In this document: positions 37,352-46,271 of the stretch, piece by piece
Numbering within the stretch: the stretch's first letter is position 1
Layout of the letters: every line of letters begins with the position of its first letter
Source of the DNA: Fastidiosipila sp963510375
GTDB taxonomy: Bacteria > Bacillota > Clostridia > Saccharofermentanales > Fastidiosipilaceae
Reading direction: 5' to 3'
Assembly: GCA_963510375.1 (NCBI GenBank)
Contig: CAUPES010000004.1
Coordinates: forward strand, 1-64,000
Length of the DNA: 64,000 nt
Notes under the pieces: model-generated
Database searches by the model: none
What the model saw: the letters and a program-made list of their open reading frames with translations, nothing else
What the model was told of the DNA's origin: nothing
Position numbers and translations under genes: made by a program

Positions 37352-37573
37352 ATGACAAAGAAAAAAACTTTATTCACATACAATTTGAACGCAAGTAATG
37401 ATGGAACTCACAAAATCCATGAATATATTTGCCCACACACACCAGAGAATGCAAACTGTGTAACGTTGGATTTTTTCAAGGATGTTGATGATGCAATGAA
37501 ATTTGCTAAAACAAAATATAAAGACTTGAAATTTGATATTTGCGATCATTGTTGCAAAAAAGAAGATAAATAA
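37352..37573 (+). CDS. Small cysteine-containing protein of unknown function
   Basis: 73 residues from the ATG at 37352; GGAGG lies eight bases upstream and an in-frame ATG at 37337 overlaps that site. It contains HKIHEYICPHTPENANCVTL and ends FDICDHCCKKEDK, so Cys and His residues could hold a metal ion. There is no signal peptide. A terminator follows 13 bases after the stop. I recognise no family. Confidence 0.65.
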   Translation: MTKKKTLFTYNLNASNDGTHKIHEYICPHTPENANCVTLDFFKDVDDAMKFAKTKYKDLKFDICDHCCKKEDK

Positions 37574-37585
37574 TTAAGAAAGATA

Positions 37586-37618
37586 AATTAGCACTTTTTA
37601 CAGGTGCTAATTTTTTGT
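37586..37618 (+). terminator. Terminator after the small Cys-containing gene
   Basis: A 9-bp stem, AATTAGCAC (37586-37594) and GTGCTAATT (37604-37612), followed by TTTTTT. An in-frame upstream extension of the amidohydrolase begins inside this hairpin, which rules that start out. Confidence 0.85.
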
Positions 37619-37648
37619 GCGAAAAATTTGTTGAAAAGAGAGCTTGCA

Positions 37649-38845
37649 ATGAATAGTTTTCGAGAAAAACTTATTAATAAGATTAACCAAAAACAAGATG
37701 AGATGATTGAAATTAGACATTATCTTCATCAATACCCAGAAGTTTCTTGGCAAGAGCATGAAACCGAAAAATACATTTACAATTATTACAAAAATCTCGA
37801 TTGTGAAATTACCAGAAACGTTGGTGACGGTCTAGGTTTAACTGTTTTAATTGATTCTGGAAACCCTGGCAAAACTCTAGCCTTGAGAGCAGACTTTGAT
37901 GCTTTAGCAATCCAAGAAAAAACTGACGTGCCGTATATATCTCAAAATCCTGGTGTTATGCATGCTTGTGGGCACGATGTACATACTGCTTATTTAATGG
38001 TTTTAGCAAAATCCCTGATTGAATTAAAATCTGAGTTTAACGGCAAGGTTCTGATCATCCACCAAAATGCTGAAGAGGTCACTCCTGGTGGCGCCATTGG
38101 AATGGTCAACAGTAATGTTATGGCTGGGGTTGATGCTGTTTTTGGTGCACACGTTATGACCAATGGGAAATTAGGAGAAGTCAAACTTTGCCCTGGAAAT
38201 GCTCAGACAGGGCGTGGAAACTTCAAACTAATAATTACAGGTACAGCTGGACATGCTTCCACTCCTCAATTAGCTAACGATGCAATTTTGGCTTCTGCGT
38301 ATTTTATCACAGAAGTTCAATCAGTAATTTCTAGAAGAATAGATCCATTCGAAATGGCAACTATCTCAATAAATTCCATAGATGGTCGTGGCCCAGTAAA
38401 TGCAGTAAACGATCACGTAGAAATTATTGCAGATCTACGAGCTATGAGTCCTGAAACACAAGAAAAAGTTGAAACAGAAATCAAAAGAATCCTTGAAGGT
38501 ATTAAAGTAGGGTTTGCTATTGATTATGAAATAAATTTCACTTATGACTACCCTGTATTGCACAATAATGAGGAACTTTGTCAGATGATGGATAAAGTCA
38601 TGCAAGAAGCTAAAATACCAGAATTAAAAGATTACAGTCACTGTAGTCCACAAGCTCCTTCAGAGGATTTTGCAGAATTTGCACTTAAAGCTCCTGGGCT
38701 TTTCTTCTATGTTGGTTGTACTCCAGAAGGAAATAAAGAAACTCCGCATCATAACCCATATTTTTACTGTGATGACGGTGCATTGATTATTGCAGCAAAA
38801 ACCATGGCAAATTTAGTCGATGAATATTTAAATGGTATTAAGTAA
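37649..38845 (+). CDS. M20-family amidohydrolase
   Basis: 398 residues from the ATG at 37649 (GAGAG upstream). Metal-site motifs of the M20D/amidohydrolase group are visible: MHACGHDVHTAYLM, HQNAEEVTPGGA and the C-terminal HHNPYFYCDDGAL. The dimerisation domain lies in the middle (GHASTPQLANDA). These enzymes remove acyl groups from N-acyl amino acids; the substrate (for example N-acetyl-amino acids, hippurate or indole-acetyl conjugates) cannot be told. Transcribed alone between two terminators. Confidence 0.9.
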   Translation: MNSFREKLINKINQKQDEMIEIRHYLHQYPEVSWQEHETEKYIYNYYKNLDCEITRNVGDGLGLTVLIDSGNPGKTLALRADFDALAIQEKTDVPYISQNPGVMHACGHDVHTAYLMVLAKSLIELKSEFNGKVLIIHQNAEEVTPGGAIGMVNSNVMAGVDAVFGAHVMTNGKLGEVKLCPGNAQTGRGNFKLIITGTAGHASTPQLANDAILASAYFITEVQSVISRRIDPFEMATISINSIDGRGPVNAVNDHVEIIADLRAMSPETQEKVETEIKRILEGIKVGFAIDYEINFTYDYPVLHNNEELCQMMDKVMQEAKIPELKDYSHCSPQAPSEDFAEFALKAPGLFFYVGCTPEGNKETPHHNPYFYCDDGALIIAAKTMANLVDEYLNGIK

Positions 38846-38908
38846 TCTCGCCTTTCAGATATTTCTCTATACAGATTTACTTTACATAAATTACCAGAAC
38901 AAATTACA

Positions 38909-38939
38909 AAAGCAGGATAATTAATAATTATCCTGCTTT
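38909..38939. terminator. Terminator between amidohydrolase and alkD-like gene
   Basis: A 14-bp perfect stem, AAAGCAGGATAATT (38909-38922) and AATTATCCTGCTTT (38926-38939), with a 3-base loop. It is symmetric and serves the two convergent genes. Confidence 0.85.
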
Positions 38940-38990
38940 ATTATCAATTAATTTCACAGTCGATCCTGTCCGTAAACAAAAGCCAAGAAT

Positions 38991-39710
38991 CTATATTCTT
39001 CTCAAGACCCCACCCGGAAGTCTAAGTGTTCTTAGATATTTTTTCGTTTCGTCCTCTATTCTGCGGCTGTCAATTGCTTTTTGGATAGCTTGGTTATGAG
39101 TTTTAGTATCTAGTTTATAGTTTTGTAATACTGATATGCTTGCTTCATATTGCTTACACAAAGCTTCTGCAATAAACCAAGCCTTCATCATTTCTACATA
39201 GTATTCATCGCTCTTAACATTCACTACCCAGTCTATATACTCTGGAGAAAATTCTTCATTCAGGAAATGATCTTTTAAAATCTTAATTGCATACCTAATT
39301 TTATATGGCAAAATATTTGGATCTACTGCAAGCCATTTTTTTACCTGTTTTAAAGTAAACTTTCTATTCTGGAGAATAACTTTTGGCGAAGCATAATCAG
39401 ATACAGCCCAGTTACTTACATATGGTAAGAATTTATCTAGATCTTCAAAAACTAAGTTTATATCCTTTTCTTTTTCCAATATCATCATATGAAGAACTTC
39501 GCCCTCATGATATTTGTATGGGAAGCTCTTCATAAATTCGGTCTTAGTCTTTGTAGAATTGAGAATTTTATCTTTTGCGAATTTTCTCAAAACAGGGATA
39601 CGAACACCTAATATCCTTTCACTTGAGATATTAGGGATAATTTTGGCTTGAAATTCTTTATATTCTGGTTCTCTTAACTCTTCTAATTCATCTTTAAGTT
39701 CTTTTAGCAT
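38991..39710 (-). CDS. DNA alkylation repair protein (AlkD-like)
   Basis: 239 residues of HEAT-like helical repeats. Family signatures include ERILGVRIPVLRKFAK, FLPYVSNWAVSDYASPK and VEMMKAWFIAEALCKQYE. AlkD-type proteins excise positively charged alkylated bases without flipping them out; this shorter group is annotated by similarity and its glycosylase activity is not always shown. TTGGAGC precedes the ATG. Single gene. Confidence 0.88.
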   Translation of the reverse strand: MLKELKDELEELREPEYKEFQAKIIPNISSERILGVRIPVLRKFAKDKILNSTKTKTEFMKSFPYKYHEGEVLHMMILEKEKDINLVFEDLDKFLPYVSNWAVSDYASPKVILQNRKFTLKQVKKWLAVDPNILPYKIRYAIKILKDHFLNEEFSPEYIDWVVNVKSDEYYVEMMKAWFIAEALCKQYEASISVLQNYKLDTKTHNQAIQKAIDSRRIEDETKKYLRTLRLPGGVLRRI

Positions 39711-39846
39711 AAATGCTCCAATAATTTCTCCAATATTAAATAGTACAGATTCTCAACCGGACGACATATATTCTCACATGTGTTTGTAAAAAATTCTTTA
39801 ACCTACTATTAATAAGGCTTGGTAATTTAATTAAATTTCCACACTA

Positions 39847-41247
39847 TTACTCGGTGCGTAAAGCATTAAGTGGCGATAACTTCATTGCTCGAATGGCAGG
39901 AATTAAACCAGAAATAGTGCCTATCAAAGTGGAAAAAATAATTGCCATTATTGCTAATTGAGGACTTATAACTGATATTTTTCTCACCTCTTCTGCTGCC
40001 TCTGCAAATTCAAAACCGCCTCCTGAGCTAGCTATATTATTAATCAGCATCGATATTCCTGAACTAATTATTACTCCGAGAACACCTCCAACAAATCCAA
40101 TAAATGCAGATTCTAATAAGAACAAATAAGAAATATCCCTCAGTCTACAACCTAAAACCTTGAATATTCCAATTTCTTTCGTACGTTCATAAATTGACAT
40201 CATCATAGTGTTGGCAATCCCGATAGCGGCTACTAAGAAAGCTACACCACCAATTCCACCAAGAACTAATTGCATAGTACGCATATTTTCACGCATACTT
40301 TTAACAAATTCTAAGTTACTGTTACATTCATAACCGGCGGCTCTTAAATCTTTTAGGAGTGCTTCTGTATCTTCAATACTGTTACTTATTACTTTTAAGC
40401 TATTATAGTTGATTGCGCCTATAGCTTTTCCATCTTTATTAGAAGGTTGGTTAGGCCAGGCTTTGCCCTTATACGCTTGATTCATAAAAGCCTTAAAAGC
40501 TTCAATCTCTGTAATAAGGCCAGACTTAAGCTCAAAATCAGTCTTAGTATCATGAATGGCATCAACTTGGACAAGGTATTTCTTAGGTGGTATAGTCACT
40601 CCGTTCTCTTCCCTTGCTTCCTGAACAGTAACAAAAATAGCTTCATTATATAAATCTACTTTTTCAGAGGAAGTCTCTTTGCCAAAAAAATCATCATATT
40701 CATAAGCGCCTCCATTTTTTCCATGAGGATCATAAAACTGCTCTTGCACATCTTTTCCAGCACTAAGAGGTAAAATCGAACGTGGACTAGTGCCAGGCTT
40801 AGGGAAAGCACCTTTAAGATAATCTAATTTCAAATCTTTAATATATTCATATGGATACGCAATTAAATTAAGGTAGGCTTCACTACCAGTTGCAGTTTTA
40901 GCATTCATATAATGGTTTAAAACAGGATAGACTTTTTTAACTTTTGACCAAGATTTTAGCTCCTCAATTTCTTTGTCAGTTAAACCAGTACCCTCTTTAG
41001 TAAGACCATTAGAGCCAGGTCCAGAAGGTTTTTTGTTAGGGTCCTTATAGCTGCTTACATCAATCTCAGTCAAGCCTCTACTCGACTCAATCTGTTTCAA
41101 CAGCATTTGTTCTTGACCCGCAGCAATAGAAAGCATAACCACAATTGAAGCACAGCCTATTATTACCCCCAAAACGGTAAGGCTGGTTCTTAATTTACGT
41201 CTACCTAAGTTAGCTAGCGCTAATCTTAACAAATCAGAGAATCTCAT
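39847..41247 (-). CDS. MacB/FtsX-like ABC transporter permease
   Basis: 466 residues. The N-terminal helix (RRKLRTSLTVLGVIIGCASIVVMLSIA) is followed by a large extracytoplasmic MacB-like domain and three C-terminal helices ending in ISGLIPAIRAMKLSPLNALR, the classical FtsX/MacB layout. Such permeases couple ATP use in the cytoplasm to mechanical work or export outside the membrane. The start overlaps the end of the accessory membrane protein gene by 14 bases. Confidence 0.88.
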   Translation of the reverse strand: MRFSDLLRLALANLGRRKLRTSLTVLGVIIGCASIVVMLSIAAGQEQMLLKQIESSRGLTEIDVSSYKDPNKKPSGPGSNGLTKEGTGLTDKEIEELKSWSKVKKVYPVLNHYMNAKTATGSEAYLNLIAYPYEYIKDLKLDYLKGAFPKPGTSPRSILPLSAGKDVQEQFYDPHGKNGGAYEYDDFFGKETSSEKVDLYNEAIFVTVQEAREENGVTIPPKKYLVQVDAIHDTKTDFELKSGLITEIEAFKAFMNQAYKGKAWPNQPSNKDGKAIGAINYNSLKVISNSIEDTEALLKDLRAAGYECNSNLEFVKSMRENMRTMQLVLGGIGGVAFLVAAIGIANTMMMSIYERTKEIGIFKVLGCRLRDISYLFLLESAFIGFVGGVLGVIISSGISMLINNIASSGGGFEFAEAAEEVRKISVISPQLAIMAIIFSTLIGTISGLIPAIRAMKLSPLNALRTE

Positions 41248-42868
41248 CTATATCCTCAATCTCTTCCAACTCTTCTGCTTTGCGTTTTTTAGCTTGTCTT
41301 CTAAGTAATAAGGTAATAAGCAGGACAATTAAAGCTATAACAGCTACCAGTATCACAATTGGCCAAAATCTGAATTTAGTTTCTGGTTCAGGTTCTTCTG
41401 GAGTATTTGGATCATCCCAACTTGGCTCTGGCATAGCTTCAATAATATTTGCATCAATCTCTTTTTTGATAGTGGTTTTCTTGCCTAACTCATCCTCAAA
41501 AGTCAATGTAACAACAGCTTTACCATCCTTGCTCATCTTAACAGGAGTAATCATGGTATCTACGTTCTTACTCTCCGCTGGAGCTATATTACCTAGGTAA
41601 GTCTCTTGTGCACTTAAGACTCCATCTTTTTCAACACCAAAGGTTGCATTATACAAAGTACTTTTACCTTTATTAATTACTGTCATTGTGATGTTCGCTG
41701 GAGTATTAATGGTCATAGGGCTTGGCAAAATTTGCACTCCAGTAAATTCGACTATAGGCTCTTGGTATACCTGTAAGGTCACACTCTCATTCGTGCTAAA
41801 CGATGCACCATTAGCATCTTCATATTCAATGGTTACAGTAATTGGGTAAGATTTTTGCTCCATTAAAGGCGAGGCTTTTAAACCTATAGGTACCTCTAAG
41901 GTACTATTTGCATTAATTTGCTCAACAAAGACAGAAGATGATCCTGACAGTGGTATAAAACTAGATTTATCATCCCCTAAGCCTAACACCAAACGAATAT
42001 TTCTGACCAGGGTTGTCTTTGATGTATTTCTCAATTGCAATTTAAGGGTGAAATTCTCTCCCCCTTTAATCTTGTCTGGTGCAGTCGTGAAACCAGAAAC
42101 CATAACTCTCGGAGTCGATGTTTTGCCTGGTTCTTCGCCGCCACCACCTGGAGCTGGATCAGGATTACCTGGTTCTGGCAAGCTTGGAACAAAACCTCCA
42201 TCATTTGGTGGGAGCTGGTCTTCTGGTCTTGGGGCTTTACCATCATCTATAGCTCCATCACCTTGAACTTTTATGAAATAATATCTAACTACTTCTTTTG
42301 CTTCATTTGAACCATCATTATAGTAATAAATTTTCAAAGGAATTCTATAGTATCCACTCTTCAAATTTCCTCTCACTGTAAGCTCGCCAAAATCAGCATA
42401 TTTAGTCTTAGCTTCGACTTCTTCATGACTATATTTATCAATAGTTTCTAGTTCGGATTTAATATTAGCTAGATACTCACTTTTCTCAATCTCAAATGGA
42501 AAATCTTCAGCTTTTTCTGCAAGGTCTAGCCTTACTTTAATATTCTTGGCATTTTTGGCACCCCAGTTGACCAGCGGAACTCTCAACTTAAGTTTAGCGC
42601 CAGCCTCAAGCTTTGCTATTTCTTGATCGGCTATTAGGATAAAGCTTCCGCCATCCACATAGGATGGTCTTGGAATACTTTCTGTCTCACTTGAGTTTGT
42701 TGTTTCACTAGCATCAGATTCTTGCCCAGAACTTTCATCGCTTGTAATTCTATTTTTCTCACCATTGTTAGCGGATAATACCATTGCTGGTACGAGCATG
42801 TTTAACATCAGGGATGCACCCATAACCAAGCTTAAAGCTACAAGCTTATTCTTTATATTTCTGCTCAT
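41234..42868 (-). CDS. Membrane-anchored CARDB-like accessory protein
   Basis: 544 residues with an N-terminal signal sequence (SLVMGASLMLNMLVPAMVLSA), an acidic Ser/Thr linker, several beta-rich domains of the CARDB/NEW3 type (VRLDLAEKAEDFPFEI, LQLRNTSKTTLVRNIRLVLG, MTVINKGKSTLYNATFGV), Pro/Gly-rich linkers (about 207-250) and one C-terminal helix with a basic and acidic tail. It probably works outside the membrane as partner of the MacB-like permease and ATPase encoded on either side. Substrate unknown. Confidence 0.75.
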   Translation of the reverse strand: MSRNIKNKLVALSLVMGASLMLNMLVPAMVLSANNGEKNRITSDESSGQESDASETTNSSETESIPRPSYVDGGSFILIADQEIAKLEAGAKLKLRVPLVNWGAKNAKNIKVRLDLAEKAEDFPFEIEKSEYLANIKSELETIDKYSHEEVEAKTKYADFGELTVRGNLKSGYYRIPLKIYYYNDGSNEAKEVVRYYFIKVQGDGAIDDGKAPRPEDQLPPNDGGFVPSLPEPGNPDPAPGGGGEEPGKTSTPRVMVSGFTTAPDKIKGGENFTLKLQLRNTSKTTLVRNIRLVLGLGDDKSSFIPLSGSSSVFVEQINANSTLEVPIGLKASPLMEQKSYPITVTIEYEDANGASFSTNESVTLQVYQEPIVEFTGVQILPSPMTINTPANITMTVINKGKSTLYNATFGVEKDGVLSAQETYLGNIAPAESKNVDTMITPVKMSKDGKAVVTLTFEDELGKKTTIKKEIDANIIEAMPEPSWDDPNTPEEPEPETKFRFWPIVILVAVIALIVLLITLLLRRQAKKRKAEELEEIEDIDEIL

Positions 42869-42870
42869 TT

Positions 42871-43821
42871 TTACTCCCCCTGTTCGGTTAGTTCAGTTTT
42901 TTCTGTTTGTATTGTTTGTTCAGTTTGTTCAGTTTGTTCAATTCCTGTAATTTCTTCCCTCTCAGACTCTACGTTCTGCTGAGTTGTTTTAATATTTTCG
43001 TTTTGTTCTGCTTCTTTAGGGAAGTTATTACTTTTTTCCGTTAGCTCAGACTTCTCGTCCATACGCTCCGTGGCAATCTCAGGTTCATTCTTGTCACTGT
43101 TTATTAACTCATATCTTTTAGAACCTTGTTCGATACCTATAATTTTGCCGTCACTAATTCTAAAAATCCTATCTGCATATTGCGCCAAGTTGTCATCATG
43201 TGTGACCATAATTAAAGTCTGATTCTGTTTCTTAACAATTTTTCGAATAAGTTCCATTGTCGCCATACTAGTCTTAGAGTCTAAGTTTCCCGTCGGCTCA
43301 TCAGCGAAAATAATTTCAGGTTTAACTGCCAAAGCTCTTGCTATACCGACACGCTGCTGCTGACCACCAGAGAGTTCATTGGCTTTGTGATAACGATGTT
43401 CATAAAGTCCTAAACTCTTGAGGATTCTTACTGCAATTTTTTCACGCTTATCTCGACTTTCTCCTCTAAAAGTTAAAGGCAAAGCCACATTCTCAATGCA
43501 GTTCATAGTTTGAATTAGGTTAAAAGATTGAAAAATAAACCCAACATTTTCTCTTCTGAATTTAACTAGCTCACTTTCGTTAAGACCAACTAAAGCCTTA
43601 TTTCCAATGATAATTTCGCCTTTGCTCGGTGGTTCTAAACCAGCTAGCATATTCAGCAAAGTAGATTTACCAGAACCACTAGTTCCGACAATTGCGCAAA
43701 ACTCACCACGTTCAACTTCGAAATTAACCCCAGCCAAAGCGTGAACATATTGCGTACCAACTTTATAAAGTTTATGCAGGTTTTTAACTTTAATAATTGT
43801 ATTATCAGATTGGTCAAGCAT
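42871..43821 (-). CDS. MacB/LolD-type ABC ATPase with repetitive tail
   Basis: 316 residues. ATPase motifs: Walker A VGTSGSGKST, Q-loop FQSFN, signature LSGGQQQR, Walker B IIFADEPTGNLDSK and switch His in VTHDD. About 85 extra residues follow the usual end near residue 230, and the last 30 are low-complexity repeats of Thr-Glu-Gln (TEQTEQTIQTEKTELTEQ) encoded by near-perfect 9-base units. The tail is probably disordered. First gene of a three-gene operon with the CARDB-like protein and the permease. Confidence 0.9.
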   Translation of the reverse strand: MLDQSDNTIIKVKNLHKLYKVGTQYVHALAGVNFEVERGEFCAIVGTSGSGKSTLLNMLAGLEPPSKGEIIIGNKALVGLNESELVKFRRENVGFIFQSFNLIQTMNCIENVALPLTFRGESRDKREKIAVRILKSLGLYEHRYHKANELSGGQQQRVGIARALAVKPEIIFADEPTGNLDSKTSMATMELIRKIVKKQNQTLIMVTHDDNLAQYADRIFRISDGKIIGIEQGSKRYELINSDKNEPEIATERMDEKSELTEKSNNFPKEAEQNENIKTTQQNVESEREEITGIEQTEQTEQTIQTEKTELTEQGE

Positions 43822-43994
43822 TTCTCAAACACCCCTGTTAAAATCTAACTTGACTTTGTTTGCAAAGACTAATAATTAGAATCAGCTTTTACATTCAAGT
43901 TAAAATAATTTTACATCACTATAACTCAAAAATACATTATCTAATTGTAAAATTTTTACGATGCCTATGGTGCATTTTTCTTCTTTAGGCAAAG

Positions 43995-44801
43995 CTAAGA
44001 AACAAGAAACTTCTCACGATTAATTTTATTGGATACAAATATTAATAAGGCTATATCAATCAAAAGCAAAACTCCTGCCAAAATTATCTGCATCTCAAGC
44101 CCAAAATAGAATACACCACTTACTTGAGAAATTACTAATGCCAATATTGGAAATGCAATTAAACTCGATATTGACTGAGCTGCTCTAGCAGTTTTTACTT
44201 TGAAAGATACGAGAATAATTATCAATATACTAAGAACGGTCACTGCAGGAACTAGCAATATTGTCATAACTAACCAGTTAAGGTTTAAACTAATAGCATA
44301 GCCTAGAAAATATCTAGTAGCTGAATTAACTATGACAGCATAAATTACAATGCTCAAGGCTGTTATCAATATTGAGGGCACAAAGCTACCTAAAGCTTTG
44401 GCAATAATAAGTTCTGTATTAGTAACTGGGGTATACATTAGGCCTTCAAGAGTTTTGTTTTCTTTTTCGCCTATGAAACTATATGATGCAATTACTGATG
44501 CTATCATCACTGGAATCATCAAAAATATAGGTGCTAATAATATTGTTAAAGTAACTACAAGCATTTTAATTTCAGTACTTCCGACATCAGGCAAAACTTC
44601 ATTTGGTAAAATACTCAAGAGTTTGTTCAAATCGCTACCATTATTTACCTCACCACTAAACTTGAAAATAATTATCAGCAATAATGGCATAAAGACTGAA
44701 ATTATTAGTGGCAACAAAGTTATAGCGAGCATTGATTCTTTATCACTTATAACGTCTAAAATATCTTTTCTGGCTACAGCATATATTCTTTTATAATTCA
44801 T
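43995..44801 (-). CDS. ABC-2 type transporter permease
   Basis: 268 residues from the ATG at 44801 (GGAGA upstream). About six hydrophobic helices; the region GEKENKTLEGLMYTPVTNTELI is characteristic of NatB/ABC-2 permeases. It starts inside the last codons of the ATPase gene (11-base overlap), so the two form one transporter, probably exporting ions, lipids or a peptide. Substrate unknown. Confidence 0.88.
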   Translation of the reverse strand: MNYKRIYAVARKDILDVISDKESMLAITLLPLIISVFMPLLLIIIFKFSGEVNNGSDLNKLLSILPNEVLPDVGSTEIKMLVVTLTILLAPIFLMIPVMIASVIASYSFIGEKENKTLEGLMYTPVTNTELIIAKALGSFVPSILITALSIVIYAVIVNSATRYFLGYAISLNLNWLVMTILLVPAVTVLSILIIILVSFKVKTARAAQSISSLIAFPILALVISQVSGVFYFGLEMQIILAGVLLLIDIALLIFVSNKINREKFLVS

Positions 44802-45795
44802 TAGCACTCTCCTTCTTTAGCTGAGATGTCTTTGTACGATCTAAGTCAGCATCTTTTATCTTAGCGAAGTAAAGGTCATTTAAACTTCTTTCAATATGTT
44901 TAACTTCATAAATCTCAATACCAGCTCGTACAAGTTTGTTTACCAGATCAGCTATTGCTGTTTCATTATCTAATTTAACTCTTGCTTCATTCATAGATAT
45001 GAATTCATAATCATAATCACTCAATATCGATGCAATAATTGGAGTTTCTGCAAATTTTATTACTACATCTTTGTTAGGAAATTCTTCCTGTATTAGCTCT
45101 TTTACTGAACCTTGAGCAATAATCTCTCCTGATCTAATAATAGCCACATCATCAATAAGTAGCTCCAGTCCAAAAAGCTGATGTGTACACAAGAATATGC
45201 TCACTGACTCTTCTCTTACCAAATGAACTAAATAATCAATAATCTTGGCATTACTCTCTGGGTCTAAGCCAGAAGTTGGTTCATCCAAGATCAGGAACTT
45301 AGGCTTCGCTAAAACTGCACGTGCTAGAAGCAGTTTCTGTTTCATACCTTTACTCAGAGAAGCTACTTTTGATTTTGCTCTATCTGCAAGATCAAAGAAA
45401 TCAAGGAGATCATTGATTCGTATTTGGAGTTCATGTTTAGGGATCTCATAAATTTGCCCCCAAATATTCAGGTTTTCAAATACTGATAAACGCTCATATA
45501 GGCTACCGTCATTTTGTACTCCAATTCGGCTCCTGGCCTCATCACAATATGTTTTTGTAAGCTCTTCACCAAAAAGTCTGACTACACCTGAATCGGCTTT
45601 ATACAACCCTGTCAACAAACGAACAGTGGTTGTCTTGCCTGCGCCATTTGGGCCCAGTAAGGCAAAAGTTCTTCCTTTTCTTATCTCGAGAGACAAATTT
45701 TTGATAATAGGTCTATCGTCTATGGTTTTGTTAAGCTTATAAGCGGAGGCTATAATTTCAGGTGTAGTTTTGTCGTTTGTGTTTTTTGCGCTCAT
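44791..45795 (-). CDS. ABC-2 type transporter ATPase
   Basis: 334 residues. Walker A GPNGAGKTT, signature LSKGMKQK, Walker B FLILDEPTSGLDPE and switch His in CTHQ are intact. About 100 residues of C-terminal accessory domain follow, as in NatA-like proteins. GGAGAAC precedes the ATG. Forms a two-gene operon with the overlapping permease. Confidence 0.92.
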   Translation of the reverse strand: MSAKNTNDKTTPEIIASAYKLNKTIDDRPIIKNLSLEIRKGRTFALLGPNGAGKTTTVRLLTGLYKADSGVVRLFGEELTKTYCDEARSRIGVQNDGSLYERLSVFENLNIWGQIYEIPKHELQIRINDLLDFFDLADRAKSKVASLSKGMKQKLLLARAVLAKPKFLILDEPTSGLDPESNAKIIDYLVHLVREESVSIFLCTHQLFGLELLIDDVAIIRSGEIIAQGSVKELIQEEFPNKDVVIKFAETPIIASILSDYDYEFISMNEARVKLDNETAIADLVNKLVRAGIEIYEVKHIERSLNDLYFAKIKDADLDRTKTSQLKKESANEL

Positions 45796-45945
45796 TTTTT
45801 GTTCTCCTTAAATCTGCCCAATTCTAAACTAACCAACATTCCCCTTAACTTAAGCTCACACTATAGTTAAGTTTATTAAATAGTTTTATTTTAAATATAT
45901 TATATGATACGAGTTTTTATTCTTCAAAAATATGGTAAAAAGAGC

Positions 45946-45973
45946 TTGACCTTTCAGTCTGTTGTATTAGAAT
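45946..45973 (+). promoter_or_regulatory. Probable sigma-A promoter of the trpB leader
   Basis: A -35-like TTGACC (45946-45951) and a -10-like TAGAAT (45968-45973) with 16-base spacing. The only clear pair in the 45796-46067 gap. It would give a leader of about 290 bases before trpB. Confidence 0.5.
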
Positions 45974-46067
45974 TAATTTAATAGATTTAGTAATTATATG
46001 AGACTTAATATTTTATAAGATTTAATACTTTATGAGATTATAAGATTTTTTGAAAGGAGATCACACG

Positions 46068-46112
46068 ATGTTCCAAACAATTTACATCTGGCAAAGCTGG
46101 CGTAGCATGTGA
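46068..46112 (+). CDS. trpL: Trp leader peptide (14 aa)
   Basis: ATG at 46068 with AAGGAGA seven bases upstream reads MFQTIYIWQSWRSM and stops at TGA (46110-46112). Two Trp codons lie three residues apart, as expected of a leader peptide whose translation rate senses charged tRNA-Trp. It precedes mutually exclusive hairpins and a terminator, and trpB begins 159 bases later. Confidence 0.85.
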   Translation: MFQTIYIWQSWRSM

Positions 46113-46187
46113 GATGACTTTAAACGGTTAGGCTCACTATTATTCATGGATAAATGAGGAGTCTATGCCGGGTGTGATCTTAGTATT

Positions 46188-46214
46188 ACCGCATAGAAGA
46201 TATGCGGTTTTTTT
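46188..46214 (+). terminator. Attenuator terminator in the trpB leader
   Basis: Stem ACCGCATA (46188-46195) and TATGCGGT (46201-46208), loop GAAGA, and a T-run 46208-46214. Half of the stem can be captured by the antiterminator segment at 46162-46168. Confidence 0.92.
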
Positions 46215-46271
46215 ATACCTGATTTCTAGGCTCCAGTAGGACAAGACAGCAAATATAAGGAGCTTAAGAAA

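Larger units (their letters stand above)
46056..46214 (+). promoter_or_regulatory. Trp attenuator (ribosome-mediated) controlling trpB
   Basis: Four segments fit classical attenuation. Segment 1 GGCGTAG (46099-46105, overlapping the second leader Trp codon) pairs with segment 2 CTATGCC (46163-46169). Segment 2 TCTATGC (46162-46168) can instead pair with segment 3 GCATAGA (46191-46197). Segments 3 and 4 form the terminator ACCGCATA/TATGCGGT followed by seven T (46208-46214). A ribosome stalled at the Trp codons would mask segment 1, allow 2:3 and let transcription reach trpB. With ample charged tRNA-Trp, 1:2 forms and the terminator folds. Confidence 0.82.

Noticed and set aside
41280..42310. 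Plus-strand ORFs opposite the CARDB-like gene
   Set aside because: Composition mirrors the Pro/Gly linker of the real gene; no ribosome binding sites.
44350..44796. 148-codon plus-strand ORF opposite the ABC-2 permease
   Set aside because: Antisense shadow of a hydrophobic gene; no start signal or family resemblance.
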